Source: Pirellula sp. (GTDB taxonomy: Bacteria > Planctomycetota > Planctomycetia > Pirellulales > PNKZ01). Taken from it: DNA of 64,000 nt. This document shows positions 9,218 through 18,188 of this stretch, one piece after another. A program made the position numbers and the translations under genes. The notes under the pieces were generated by a model that worked only from the letters and a program-made list of their open reading frames with translations, was not told the DNA's origin and ran no database searches. The stretch lies in NCBI GenBank assembly GCA_013822735.1, contig PNKZ01000004.1, positions 62,001-126,000 of the forward strand, read 5' to 3'. The stretch's first letter is position 1. Each line of letters begins with the position of its first letter.

Positions 9218-10324
9218 TTAGTCGACTTCGCAGGAAACGTCTTCCGGCGATTCATCCGGATGGTCCGGCGGATAGCGGCCCGGCAAGTCTTCCGAATAGT
9301 ACCGCTGCATCACTTCGGCGAGTTGTTCCTCACGCGATACGGCGATGAACGCATTGCGAACTTCGAGCGCCTTCGGATGGAGCCGCGCGTACTTGATGCC
9401 GAACTTCCGCATATGCCGTCCGAACATGTTGCCGCCGTAAACCAACTCGGCGAGGCGATAGTGTTCGCGAATCACTTCGCGCTGCTCGAAGACGCTCGGC
9501 GGCGGCGGCAGCGGCAACCCCGCGGCCAAGGCTCGGCATTGTGCGAATATCCAAGGATTGCCGATACAGCCGCGCGCGACGGTGACGCCGTCGACGCCCG
9601 TTTGCCGAATCATGTCGAGGCAGGCCTGGGCCGTGAACAAGTCGCCGCTGCCGAGCACGGTGCGCGCACCGGCATGCCGCTTCACTTCGCTCAAGAACTC
9701 CCAGCGGCTCGGCCCGATATAGCGCTGATGCACCGTGCGGCCGTGGACCGTCGCGGCGGCGATGCCGCGCGCGAACGCGCCGTCGAAGATGGTGAAGAAG
9801 TTGTCGCGGCTTTGTTGCGTGTCGTCGAGCCCGCGCCGCATCTTCACGGAGACCGGCACATGGGGCGGCACGACATCGCGCACGCGAGCCACGATTTCGA
9901 GCGCCGTCTCCGGCGTGCTCAGCAGAAAGCCGCCGCGGCAACGGCCGAGCACCTTCTTCACCGGGCAGCCGAAGTTGATGTCGATAACGTCGAAGCCCGC
10001 CGCGACCAGCTCTTTCGCGGCCGAAGCGAATTCGGTCGGATCGCTCCCCATCAATTGTCCGGCCACGGGATGCTCGCCCGGGTCGACCTGCATGAAGCGC
10101 CGTTTGAGCTTCTTGCCGGCGACGAGCACCGTTTGATCGAGCACCACTTCGCACAGGCTGTACGACGCACCTAAGCGACGGGCGATGACGCGCATCGCCA
10201 TATCGCTATAGCCGCTGAGCGCGGCCTGCACGATCGGAAAGCCGATGTCGACGTTGCCGATTTTCAGGTGCGGCAGCGCGATCGGCGACGGAGCGGCAAC
10301 GGGAGTGGCGGCGGCAAGGCTCAT
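9218..10324 (-). CDS. tRNA-dihydrouridine synthase (Dus family)
   Basis: 368 residues with an FMN-dependent TIM barrel. Dus enzymes reduce uridine to dihydrouridine in the D-loop of tRNA. Seen here: the N-terminal strand VQAALSGYSDMAMR, the active-site segment INFGCPVKKV with Cys120, SVKMRRGLDD, TVHGRTVHQRYIGP and the FMN-phosphate segment GVTVARGCIGNPWIF. The order and length fit DusB-like enzymes; the exact subfamily is not certain. The N-terminal 15 residues are Ala/Pro-rich and may be dispensable. Confidence 0.9.
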   Translation of the reverse strand: MSLAAATPVAAPSPIALPHLKIGNVDIGFPIVQAALSGYSDMAMRVIARRLGASYSLCEVVLDQTVLVAGKKLKRRFMQVDPGEHPVAGQLMGSDPTEFASAAKELVAAGFDVIDINFGCPVKKVLGRCRGGFLLSTPETALEIVARVRDVVPPHVPVSVKMRRGLDDTQQSRDNFFTIFDGAFARGIAAATVHGRTVHQRYIGPSRWEFLSEVKRHAGARTVLGSGDLFTAQACLDMIRQTGVDGVTVARGCIGNPWIFAQCRALAAGLPLPPPPSVFEQREVIREHYRLAELVYGGNMFGRHMRKFGIKYARLHPKALEVRNAFIAVSREEQLAEVMQRYYSEDLPGRYPPDHPDESPEDVSCEVD

Positions 10325-10410
10325 AGCACCTATTGTCGACGGACGCGCCTTTCGAGCAAGGGGCGTCGCCGCCGCCGTCGCATGGCCGGCATCGACGTAC
10401 TCGTTCGAGC

Positions 10411-11883
10411 TCAGCCGGGCGATTTCTCAAGTTCCGGGCAGACGTCGAACCAATGACGGTCGTCACGACCCATCCAATAAATGGCTTCGTCAGGGCCCCA
10501 CATCCCCGGCTGGTATTCGGCCATCGGCGGTTCGTTGTGCTCCGACCAGCCTTGCATGATCGGATCGACGATCCCCCAGGCGAGTTCCACCTCGTCGGCG
10601 CGGGCAAACAAGCTCGCGTCGCCGGTCATGACGTCGAGCAGGAGTCGCTCGTAGCCGTCGGGCATCGTTCCGGCAAACTCGCTATCGAAGCGAAAGTCGA
10701 GCGTCGTCGACCGCATGTTCATGCCGGCGTCGGGCACTTTCGTTTGAAAGTGAATCTGAATGCCTTCGGCAGGTTGGATATGAATGACGAGCCGATTCGC
10801 GTCGACCTTGCGACGCTTGTTCTTCTCGTTGGCGAAGAGCATGTGCGGAGGGTCGCGAAACTGAATGACGATCTGCGTCGTGCGGCAGCTCATGGCCTTG
10901 CCGCTGCGAAGGTAAAACGGCACGCCTTGCCAACGCCAATTGTCGACGTGCAATTTCGCGACGGCGAAGGTCGGCGTTTGCGTCTCGGGAGCGACCCCCG
11001 GCTCGTCGCGGTAGCCTTGGTATTGGGCGCGAAGCGTGCTCTTCGCAACTTCGTCGGCAGTCATGCAGCGAATCGCCTGCAACACCTTCACCTTTTCGTT
11101 GCGAACGTAGTCGGCCTCGAAGCGCGACGGGGCTTCCATGGCGGTGATGGTGAGCAATTGCAAAAGATGGTTTTGGAACATGTCGCGCATGACGCCGGCC
11201 GTGTCGTAATAGCCGGCGCGGCGACCGACCTTTACCTCTTCCGCGGCCGTGATCTGCACGTGGTCGATGTAGTTGCGATTCCAAAGCGGCTCGAAGATCG
11301 AGTTGGCAAAGCGCAACACGAGCATGTTTTGGACGGTCTCTTTACCGAGATAGTGATCAATTCGGTAAACCTGCCGCTCGCGGAACACCTTGTGGATGTC
11401 GTCGTTCAGCGCGTGGGCCGAAGCAAGATCTTCGCCGAACGGCTTCTCAATGACCACGCGGCGCGTGGCGCCTTCGGATTCGACGGACAAACCGGAGGAG
11501 CCGAGCCGCTCGACCGCTTCCAGATAGAACTGCGGCGACGTCGCCAAGTAGTAGATGCGCCCGGTCGGTTTTCGTCCTTCCAACTCGCCGAGTTTGTCGC
11601 GGAGCACGCTGAACGCGGCGTCGTTATTAAGATCGCCCCGTTGATAGAAGATTTTGGCGGCGAACTCGGTCCACAGCTTGTCGTCGAAATCCTTGCCGGC
11701 AAATTTTTTCGTGGTCTCAGCGAGTTGCGTCCGCCAGGCTTCGTCGGTGAACTCGGTGCGCGAGAAGCCGATGATATTCGTGTCGGTCGGCAAACGCTTC
11801 TTGCGATACAGGCGGTAAAGGGCCGGGATGAGCTTACGGCTCGTCAAATCGCCCGAAGCGCCGAAGATGACGATGGAAGGCAT
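10411..11883 (-). CDS. zwf: Glucose-6-phosphate 1-dehydrogenase
   Basis: 490 residues, normal length for the family. It catalyses the first step of the oxidative pentose phosphate pathway, producing NADPH. The dinucleotide motif GASGDL is at 8-13, EKPFG at about 146-150 and the catalytic signature RIDHYLGK at 174-181. The 6-phosphogluconate dehydrogenase gene lies just upstream on the same strand, but a terminator-like hairpin at 11902-11933 separates them. The two are therefore clustered by function without being a simple operon. Confidence 0.97.
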   Translation of the reverse strand: MPSIVIFGASGDLTSRKLIPALYRLYRKKRLPTDTNIIGFSRTEFTDEAWRTQLAETTKKFAGKDFDDKLWTEFAAKIFYQRGDLNNDAAFSVLRDKLGELEGRKPTGRIYYLATSPQFYLEAVERLGSSGLSVESEGATRRVVIEKPFGEDLASAHALNDDIHKVFRERQVYRIDHYLGKETVQNMLVLRFANSIFEPLWNRNYIDHVQITAAEEVKVGRRAGYYDTAGVMRDMFQNHLLQLLTITAMEAPSRFEADYVRNEKVKVLQAIRCMTADEVAKSTLRAQYQGYRDEPGVAPETQTPTFAVAKLHVDNWRWQGVPFYLRSGKAMSCRTTQIVIQFRDPPHMLFANEKNKRRKVDANRLVIHIQPAEGIQIHFQTKVPDAGMNMRSTTLDFRFDSEFAGTMPDGYERLLLDVMTGDASLFARADEVELAWGIVDPIMQGWSEHNEPPMAEYQPGMWGPDEAIYWMGRDDRHWFDVCPELEKSPG

Positions 11884-11901
11884 GGCGGCTCCCTTGCAAT
11901 T

Positions 11902-11933
11902 AAAAAGCAGCCCGGCCGACGATCGACCGGGCT
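11902..11933 (-). terminator. Rho-independent terminator after gnd
   Basis: Read on the minus strand, a 7-bp perfect stem AGCCCGG/CCGGGCT with an 11-base loop is followed by GCTTTTTAATT. It lies 51 bases past the gnd stop and 18 bases before the zwf start. Transcription of gnd therefore probably ends here and zwf has its own promoter. Confidence 0.75.
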
Positions 11934-11984
11934 ACTGTTACAAATTGGTTTCGGCAATACGGTGAGTATCGTTAACGCCGGGCG

Positions 11985-13436
11985 TTAGCTCGGCTGGCGA
12001 CGCAGCGCAATCCAGTCGGTGTGGAACGTGCCGGGCTTGTCGAGCCGTTCGTACGTGTGCGCACCGAAGTAATCGCGCTGGGCCTGAAGCAGGTTGGCCG
12101 GCAGGCGTTCGTGGCGGTAGCCGTCGTAATAGGCCAAGGCGTTCATGAACGCGGGGATCGGAATGCCATGCGCCACGGCAGTGCCGACGACATGCCGCCA
12201 AGCCGGCTGCGCTTTTTCCACCGCATCGCGGAAGTACGGCGCCAGGAGCAGATTTTCCAGACTCTTGTCCGCGTTAAACGCGTCTTTGATCTTCTCTAAG
12301 AAAGCGGCGCGAATGATGCAGCCGCCGCGCCACAGCAAGGCGATGCTACCGAAATCGAGCGGCCAGTTGTTCTCTTTGGCGGCAGCTTGCAGTTGCACGT
12401 AGCCTTGGGCGTAGCTGCAAATTTTCGAAGCGTACAGGCCCTGGCGAACGCTTTCGATGAACTTGGCTTTGTCGCCGGTGTAGGTTTCTTGCGGACCCTT
12501 GAGCACTTTGCTGGCACGAACTCGAGCATCTTTGAGCGCCGAAATGCAACGAGCGAAGACCGCTTCCGTGACGAGCGTGCTGGGAACACCGAGGTCGAGC
12601 GCTAGTTGGCTCATCCACTTGCCGGTGCCCTTGGCGCCGGCCTTGTCCATGATCAGGTCGACCATGTACTTGCCGGTTTCGGGGTCTTTCACGCTGAAGA
12701 TATCGCGCGTGATTTCAATGAGGTAGCTGTCGAGCTCGCCTTTGTTCCACGAGGCGAAGACGTCGTACAACTCGTCGTTCGTCAGGCCGAGGGTCGACTT
12801 GAGCAGCAAGTAGGCTTCGCAGATCATCTGCATGTCGCCGTACTCGATGCCGTTGTGCACCATCTTCACGTACTGGCCGGCGCCGTCGGGACCGACCCAA
12901 TCGCAGCAGGGGATGTCGTTATTCGGGCCGACCTTCGCGGCGATGGCTTGGAAGATCGGCTTCACAAGCGGCCACGCAGCGATGCTTCCGCCGGGCATCA
13001 TGCTCGGGCCCTTGAGCGCGCCTTCTTCGCCGCCGGAAACGCCGGTACCGATGAAGAGCAGGCCTTTGCTTTCGACGTACTTCGTGCGGCGGATCGTGTT
13101 CGTGTAGTGCTCGTTGCCGCCGTCGATAATGACGTCGCCGGGCTCAAGCAACGGGATGAGGTGGTCGATCAGCTCGTCGACCGGCTTGCCGGCTTTGACC
13201 ATGATCATGATCTTGCGCGGACGGGCGACGTTCTTTACCAGCTCTTCCAACGAATGGCAGCCGACGAACTTCTTCCCCTTCGCGCGACCTTCGACAAGGT
13301 GGTCGACTACGGACGTCGTGCGATTAAAGACGGCAATGCTATAGCCGCGGCTTTCAATATTGAGAGCCAAGTTTTCGCCCATCACGGCGAGTCCAATCAA
13401 GCCAAAATCGCAAGGCGTAGTCGAGGCGGAAGCCAT
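11985..13436 (-). CDS. gnd: 6-phosphogluconate dehydrogenase, decarboxylating
   Basis: 483 residues. It converts 6-phosphogluconate to ribulose 5-phosphate with release of CO2 and formation of NADPH. The Rossmann signature [15 protein letters not shown] is at 12-26. The substrate and catalytic segment [17 protein letters not shown] contains the family Lys, and IIDGGNEHY is present. Length and C-terminal tail fit the dimeric long form. It supplies the step after Zwf apart from the lactonase, which is not seen in this window. Confidence 0.97.
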   Translation of the reverse strand: MASASTTPCDFGLIGLAVMGENLALNIESRGYSIAVFNRTTSVVDHLVEGRAKGKKFVGCHSLEELVKNVARPRKIMIMVKAGKPVDELIDHLIPLLEPGDVIIDGGNEHYTNTIRRTKYVESKGLLFIGTGVSGGEEGALKGPSMMPGGSIAAWPLVKPIFQAIAAKVGPNNDIPCCDWVGPDGAGQYVKMVHNGIEYGDMQMICEAYLLLKSTLGLTNDELYDVFASWNKGELDSYLIEITRDIFSVKDPETGKYMVDLIMDKAGAKGTGKWMSQLALDLGVPSTLVTEAVFARCISALKDARVRASKVLKGPQETYTGDKAKFIESVRQGLYASKICSYAQGYVQLQAAAKENNWPLDFGSIALLWRGGCIIRAAFLEKIKDAFNADKSLENLLLAPYFRDAVEKAQPAWRHVVGTAVAHGIPIPAFMNALAYYDGYRHERLPANLLQAQRDYFGAHTYERLDKPGTFHTDWIALRRQPS

Positions 13437-13725
13437 TTCGAAAACCTACCTGAAGGGAAAAGACGGGAGCCGGGACGACAGGCTGATGCATATCAGGATG
13501 CGTCGCAGAAAGCGGTGCGAAGCGGAGATTGTACCGCCGGCGGCTTCGAGCGGCAATTGGCCGAAAACCGTGCGAAACGCGGGAAGAATCCGCGTAGAAA
13601 TGGGTGACGTCCGCATCGAACTTGAACGGTCGCCGACCCTCGACGGCGACCGACCCTCAGGCCGGTCGCCCCTTGCCGCAGGCGTCCCCTCGCGGAACGC
13701 GCACGATTATGAAACCGACCATGCC

Positions 13726-14061
13726 TTACGCTGCGCGACGCTTCGTCGCGGGCGCGGTCTGTGCATGGCCGAGCTGCCGCATGACTTCCAGCACCAACCG
13801 TTCGACGGACATCGTGGCGACGATCGATTGCAGGTGCGCCGGCACCGGTTCGCCGCGACCGTCCGTTTTCTCAACGGCGGGGGCGACGATCGCCAATGCT
13901 TTCACGCGAACATAGCCGCGCGCTTCGGCTCGAGGCATTCCGGCGGCCTTCGCAATCGCACTCTCGCGAACCACGCCAAGGTACCGCGCCACGACGCGAT
14001 CGACATGTCGCGCGACTTCCTTACCGTCGCGAATTCTTTTGATCCATCCCAATAGCGACAT
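13726..14061 (-). CDS. Small conserved protein of unknown function
   Basis: 111 residues. The start is the ATG at 14061 because AGGAGG stands 5 bases before it; the frame is open further upstream but has no ribosome site there. The protein is charged and helical (SLLGWIKRIRDGKEVARHVD), with no membrane segment and an Arg/Lys-rich tail. I do not recognise a domain. It is followed by a 289-base stretch without a gene up to gnd. Confidence 0.6.
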   Translation of the reverse strand: MSLLGWIKRIRDGKEVARHVDRVVARYLGVVRESAIAKAAGMPRAEARGYVRVKALAIVAPAVEKTDGRGEPVPAHLQSIVATMSVERLVLEVMRQLGHAQTAPATKRRAA

Positions 14062-14413
14062 GACAGCCTCCTGTGCGGTCGTGGCCTTTCCCTGGTTCGA
14101 GCGAGTTAAACTCGCGCCGGCTCTCTGCCGGCATAAGGAGATCGATTCGGAACGCCGGCACACTTCACGGCATTCCAAAACCGACCTGCGGCGACAACTG
14201 GGCAAAGCATGCCGGCATGGAAAGAGGTTCCGACCGTAACGATCATTCCAAATATGCCGGTCTCTCCGCATTTTCCGTTTGAGTTGAATGCCCGTCTGTA
14301 CCGATGAATCCGTTGGAAGGATTTATCCGGCCTGGAGAGGGGCGGCCTTCGCGCAGTTATCCAGCCGTTTTCCACCCTTTTGTCCGAGTAACTCGCTCGA
14401 GGATACGGGGCTC
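14062..14413. other. Intergenic region between divergent genes
   Basis: 352 bases that must hold the promoters of the small minus-strand gene and the first BBP7 barrel gene. Several GCCGGCAT-like words and two TTATCC words are visible. None is good enough to call a promoter, operator or DnaA box. No ORF in it looks coding. Confidence 0.4.
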
Positions 14414-15538
14414 ATGAAATTGACACGCTTTCTGTTCTTGCCGGCATTAATGGCGGCATTCGTCGGCTCGGCATTCGGACAAGCACCGATGGTCGACCCG
14501 GCGATGTCGGGAATGGCGCCGCCCCAGGGTGCCCCGGCCATGCTCGGCGCCGACTGCTACCCGCCGACTTACGGCGGCCAAATGGCGCCCGGCCCGGTCT
14601 ACACGGATTGCCCCCCCTACACCGGCCCGGAGCCGTTCGCTCCTTGCCAAAGGACGAGCCGGGGATATTTCTCGGCCGACGCCTTCCTCGTACATCGCAA
14701 GGGCTCGACGCCTCGCACGATGGCGACTTCCGCCGGCGTGATTCGATCGTCGACGGCCGATCTCGACTTCGGCATGGAAACCGCGCCGCGGATGACCTTC
14801 GGTTACGTCCTACCGAACGACGTCGCGATTGAAGGCACCGCGTTTTACAAAGACGATCTCGATGCGCTCACCGATGCCGTCGGCCCTGCGAATCTCGTAT
14901 CGCCTTACTTCGCCGCGGTTTCTTCTGCCGGGGGCGTTCTCCCCGCAAACTCCAACTACACCGGCGCGTCGGTAATTCACACCGACCAATCCACCGGCAT
15001 CCACGCTTATGAAATCAACTTGGTGGAAACCGGCCGCATCTTCAACTTCATTAGCGGGTTTCGCTACACGGAAGTGAACGACGTCCTGAACGTCACCGCG
15101 ACCGAAGGGGCCGCCGTCAGTCAATCGCAAGTGAGCACCTCGAATTATCTACTGGGCGGTCAAGTAGGTTTCCGTTCCCGCTACGATTGGGAACTGTTCG
15201 GCATCGAAGCCGGCGGCAAGGTCGGGTACATGTACAACAACGCCAAGTCGCAAACGCTCGTGCGGGATAACAATAACACGGAAGTCGCGAGGTACGTTCA
15301 ACGATCGGGGAACAATGACGCGTTTGCCGGCGAGTTGTCCGCCAAAATCTCCTACCGCCCGTTGCCGTATCTTGCATTCACCGGCGGATACCAATGCTAC
15401 TGGATTACCGAGCTCGCGCTTTCGCAGGACCAACTGCTGGATCCGGTGGCTCAGAACGCCAATAGCGGGTTGTTTCTGAATGCTCACGGCGACATGTTTT
15501 ACCATGGCCCGAGCGTCGGAATGGAAGCTCGCTGGTAA
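14414..15538 (+). CDS. BBP7-like outer-membrane beta-barrel protein (copy 1)
   Basis: 374 residues from the ATG at 14414, where a Sec signal peptide begins (cleavage near AFGQA, residue 23). A Pro/Gly-rich segment at about 25-75 precedes the barrel, which starts with GYFSADAFLVHRKG and ends in an aromatic residue (MEARW), as outer-membrane barrels do. Alternating strands, the GTAFYKDDLDA segment and GGQVGFRSRYDWEL match the planctomycete-specific BBP7 family as I remember it. It is followed 44 bases later by tRNA-Cys. The same [barrel - tRNA-Cys] pair is repeated directly downstream. Function is probably a surface barrel of unknown ligand. Confidence 0.78.
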   Translation: MKLTRFLFLPALMAAFVGSAFGQAPMVDPAMSGMAPPQGAPAMLGADCYPPTYGGQMAPGPVYTDCPPYTGPEPFAPCQRTSRGYFSADAFLVHRKGSTPRTMATSAGVIRSSTADLDFGMETAPRMTFGYVLPNDVAIEGTAFYKDDLDALTDAVGPANLVSPYFAAVSSAGGVLPANSNYTGASVIHTDQSTGIHAYEINLVETGRIFNFISGFRYTEVNDVLNVTATEGAAVSQSQVSTSNYLLGGQVGFRSRYDWELFGIEAGGKVGYMYNNAKSQTLVRDNNNTEVARYVQRSGNNDAFAGELSAKISYRPLPYLAFTGGYQCYWITELALSQDQLLDPVAQNANSGLFLNAHGDMFYHGPSVGMEARW

Positions 15539-15582
15539 CTCACTGAGACGATTTTCACAAGTACATACGGACCAGATTATCA

Positions 15583-15654
15583 GGCGCTGTCGCCAAGTGG
15601 CTAAGGCAGCGGATTGCAAATCCGCCACCGTGGGTTCGACTCCCACCAGCGCCT
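15583..15654 (+). tRNA. tRNA-Cys (GCA), copy 1
   Basis: 72 nt cloverleaf. Acceptor GGCGCTG pairs with CAGCGCC, and the discriminator base is U as usual for Cys. The D-arm is GCC/GGC, the anticodon stem GCGGA/TCCGC has loop TTGCAAA (anticodon GCA), and the T-stem is GTGGG/CCCAC. CCA is not encoded. It is identical to the copy at 17224-17295. Confidence 0.97.
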
Positions 15655-15724
15655 CTGCCGCCGGCTCGAATCAGTTAGAACAAACCGCGGCATCTGTAGC
15701 GCGGTCGAGGAGTCGGAATTCGAC

Positions 15725-17059
15725 ATGAGAATCACCACTCGCAGCATCGCACTGTGCATCGTCGTAGGTTCGACATTCCTGTCGGCCGCGGCGTACGGAC
15801 AGGCACCGGAACCGCCGAACATCGCGACGTTGCCGAGCGCGGAATTTGCTCCGAATTCCACCTCCAAAAACGCTTCGAATGATTCGAAGACTCGTGAAGC
15901 TTCTCCGATTCCGACGGCGTACGATTTCTTGCCGCAAGCATCTCAAGGCCGCGGCGTGCAATCGGCCTCGGCACAGATCGGCACTACCCCGTACGTACCG
16001 CCGGCATGGGGCACTCCCGCATCGCCTTACGTATCACCTTACGGTCCCCCCAGCGGATATGGCGCCTCGCAGCTCGATTCGAAAGCCGCCAAACTTCCGC
16101 CGGGAAGCATGACGCACGATCAAGCCGGCCGTTTGATCCAAGGGAACATGGACGGCAACTGGTACGACTTCTGCGGTCCGAACGTTCGGCCGTGTTACAG
16201 CCATATTTATTTGTCTGCCGACGATTGGTTCATGCATCGCAATGATGCGACGTGGAAGAACCTTTCGCAGAACGCCAACACCGGCGCCATCCTGGGACGA
16301 AGCCGAGACCCCGATTTCAACCTCGAAAACGTGGCCAGAGTCACCGTGGGGAAAGCCTTCTGCGATTGGACGCTCGAAGGCTCGGCAATCTACAAAGACG
16401 ATATCGACGCCCACACCGATAGCTCGGTCCCGGGCTTGATGAATGCGATCTTTTTCGGCCTGCAACCGGTCGGCTCCGACTATCGCAACGCCAACACGAT
16501 GCGGTACACGATCAACGATCAATTCCACAGCTACGAGGCCAACCTCTACAACACGGTCGACTTCTTCAACTGGATGGTCGGTGTGCGGTATGTAGAGTTC
16601 AACGAGCTTCTCGATGTTCTCTCATCCGCAAACACCGGCACAAGCAATGCCGATATCAGTACGCATAACCGTATGATCGGCGGCCAAATCGGCTTCCGTT
16701 TGAAGTACGAATGGGAACTGAACGCGTTCGAGATGAACGTCAAAACCGGCATGTACTACAACGACGCGAATACCGGCACGACGGTCCGCGATGCGAACAA
16801 TACGACGATCATTCGTCAGCTGAACACCAACGGCCAGAACGAAGCGTACCTGTCGGAGTTAAGCTTCATATACACCTACAACCCGACGATGCATTTCGCT
16901 TTACGAGCGGGCTACCAGTTCATGTACATCAACGAGATCGCGTTGGCGCCCGATCAAATCGTCCCCGCGAATAACGGAATCGCCACCGGTTTCGAGCAGA
17001 ACGCCAAGGGGGACATGTTCATGCATGGCCCGACGCTCGGAGCGGAGGTCAAGTGGTAA
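15725..17059 (+). CDS. BBP7-like outer-membrane beta-barrel protein (copy 2)
   Basis: 444 residues from the ATG at 15725, which starts a Sec signal peptide (cleavage near AAYGQA). A Pro/Ser/Tyr-rich segment at about 25-140 is longer than in copy 1. The barrel then runs from IYLSADDWFMHR to the terminal EVKW. It aligns with copy 1 strand by strand: SAIYKDDIDAHTD against TAFYKDDLDALTD, GGQIGFRLKYEWEL against GGQVGFRSRYDWEL, and INEIALAPDQI against ITELALSQDQL. The proteins are clearly paralogous but well diverged, unlike the identical tRNAs beside them. Confidence 0.78.
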   Translation: MRITTRSIALCIVVGSTFLSAAAYGQAPEPPNIATLPSAEFAPNSTSKNASNDSKTREASPIPTAYDFLPQASQGRGVQSASAQIGTTPYVPPAWGTPASPYVSPYGPPSGYGASQLDSKAAKLPPGSMTHDQAGRLIQGNMDGNWYDFCGPNVRPCYSHIYLSADDWFMHRNDATWKNLSQNANTGAILGRSRDPDFNLENVARVTVGKAFCDWTLEGSAIYKDDIDAHTDSSVPGLMNAIFFGLQPVGSDYRNANTMRYTINDQFHSYEANLYNTVDFFNWMVGVRYVEFNELLDVLSSANTGTSNADISTHNRMIGGQIGFRLKYEWELNAFEMNVKTGMYYNDANTGTTVRDANNTTIIRQLNTNGQNEAYLSELSFIYTYNPTMHFALRAGYQFMYINEIALAPDQIVPANNGIATGFEQNAKGDMFMHGPTLGAEVKW

Positions 17060-17223
17060 CCGTCGAGGTGCCGCACAGGCGCGGAAACGACGTGTTTAAC
17101 CGGTCTAGGAGCGATTGACCACGCGACACGTCGCGGGTATTCTGACCGCGAACGTCGCACCGCCGAGGCCCGAACTTGGTTCGGCCCTCGTGGCTCTGTT
17201 CTTCGGCTCGTTACGTTTCAAAA

Positions 17224-17295
17224 GGCGCTGTCGCCAAGTGGCTAAGGCAGCGGATTGCAAATCCGCCACCGTGGGTTCGACTCCCACCAGCGCCT
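17224..17295 (+). tRNA. tRNA-Cys (GCA), copy 2
   Basis: Identical over all 72 nt to the gene at 15583-15654, with the same stems and anticodon GCA. It is followed by CTTTT and then a strong terminator at 17348-17388. Confidence 0.97.
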
Positions 17296-17347
17296 CTTTT
17301 CCCTCGGAGTAACTACAACCCGCTTTGTAGTCTCCGCGTAAACGCAA

Positions 17348-17388
17348 AACGGCCCGCCCGAATCATCGGTGCGGGCCGTTCTGTTTTT
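17348..17388 (+). terminator. Rho-independent terminator after the second tRNA-Cys
   Basis: A 10-bp perfect stem AACGGCCCGC/GCGGGCCGTT with a 13-base loop, followed by CTGTTTTT. It lies between tRNA-Cys copy 2 and the convergent mscL gene. Confidence 0.85.
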
Positions 17389-17435
17389 GTCCGGTGGCAG
17401 ATCGACAAAGTCGATCGCTCTCGTCCGCCGGGCGC

Positions 17436-17837
17436 TTACTGTCGTTGCCTGAGCAAATCGCGGATCTCGGCGAGCAGTTCTTGATCTTTCGTAGGCGGTG
17501 CCGGCGGCGGCGGCTCGTCGACGTTCTTGCGCTTCATCGAGTTCATCGCCTTGACGACGAGGAACAGGCAGAATGCCGTGATCGTGAACTTCACGGCCGC
17601 GGCCAGAAACATGCCGTACTTGATCAGGATCGGATCAAAGCCCGGCACCGTTACCGATTGTTGAAGCAACGTCAGGTCGCCGAGCTTGCCGGTGATAGCG
17701 CCGATGATCGGCAGCATGACGTTGTCGACCAGCGTCGTCACAACGGCCCCAAATGCTCCGCCTATCACCACGCCGACGGCCATGTCGACGACATTGCCCC
17801 GCATTGCAAATTCTTTGAACTCTTTCATGAAACCCAT
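17436..17837 (-). CDS. mscL: Large-conductance mechanosensitive channel MscL
   Basis: 133 residues from the ATG at 17837, which has GGAG 7-10 bases upstream. MscL forms a pentameric inner-membrane pore that opens under membrane tension during hypo-osmotic shock. TM1 with the pore-lining signature MRGNVVDMAVGVVIGGAFG is near the N-terminus and TM2 is at about 75-100. The cytoplasmic helix KDQELLAEIRDLL closes the protein, after a Pro-rich linker (DEPPPPAPP). Length is typical. Confidence 0.96.
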   Translation of the reverse strand: MGFMKEFKEFAMRGNVVDMAVGVVIGGAFGAVVTTLVDNVMLPIIGAITGKLGDLTLLQQSVTVPGFDPILIKYGMFLAAAVKFTITAFCLFLVVKAMNSMKRKNVDEPPPPAPPTKDQELLAEIRDLLRQRQ

Positions 17838-18188
17838 GGTGTCGTGCTCCGCTAGCTGAAGTGAGGGACCGTCTCGCCCGAAGATGCTTGCCGGCATTCA
17901 TCATCACGACCGGCGGCATTTTCGACAAGCTTTGCATTCTCTCGCGACACGACCGCAAGGCAACTTCGACACGATCGGACACCGTCCCAGACTCCCGAGG
18001 ACGCGTCAAACTCTTCGCAAAACCCCCTCTCGGAAGACCCGTTCAATTCCCTACGGCTCCCGCCAGTCGACGTCCGATAACAAGATGAAGACTCGTTGTC
18101 GTCGGCGCCGTCCTGCGCATTGGTCCACCTCTTGGCGAGGAGGGCCGTTACGCCGCAGCGAGTCCGTTCTTGCCAGGGAAGTCCAAGA
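17838..18188. other. Intergenic region between divergent mscL and WD40 gene
   Basis: 351 bases expected to hold both promoters. I see no convincing -35/-10 pair, riboswitch or palindrome, and no ORF here looks coding. Confidence 0.4.

Noticed and set aside
10333-11988. Open frame of 551 codons antisense to zwf
   Set aside because: It covers exactly the zwf gene and its terminator; no domain or ribosome site.
14330-14400. TTATCC words considered as DnaA boxes of an origin
   Set aside because: They do not match the full 9-base box, there is no AT-rich stretch, and no dnaA/dnaN gene is nearby.
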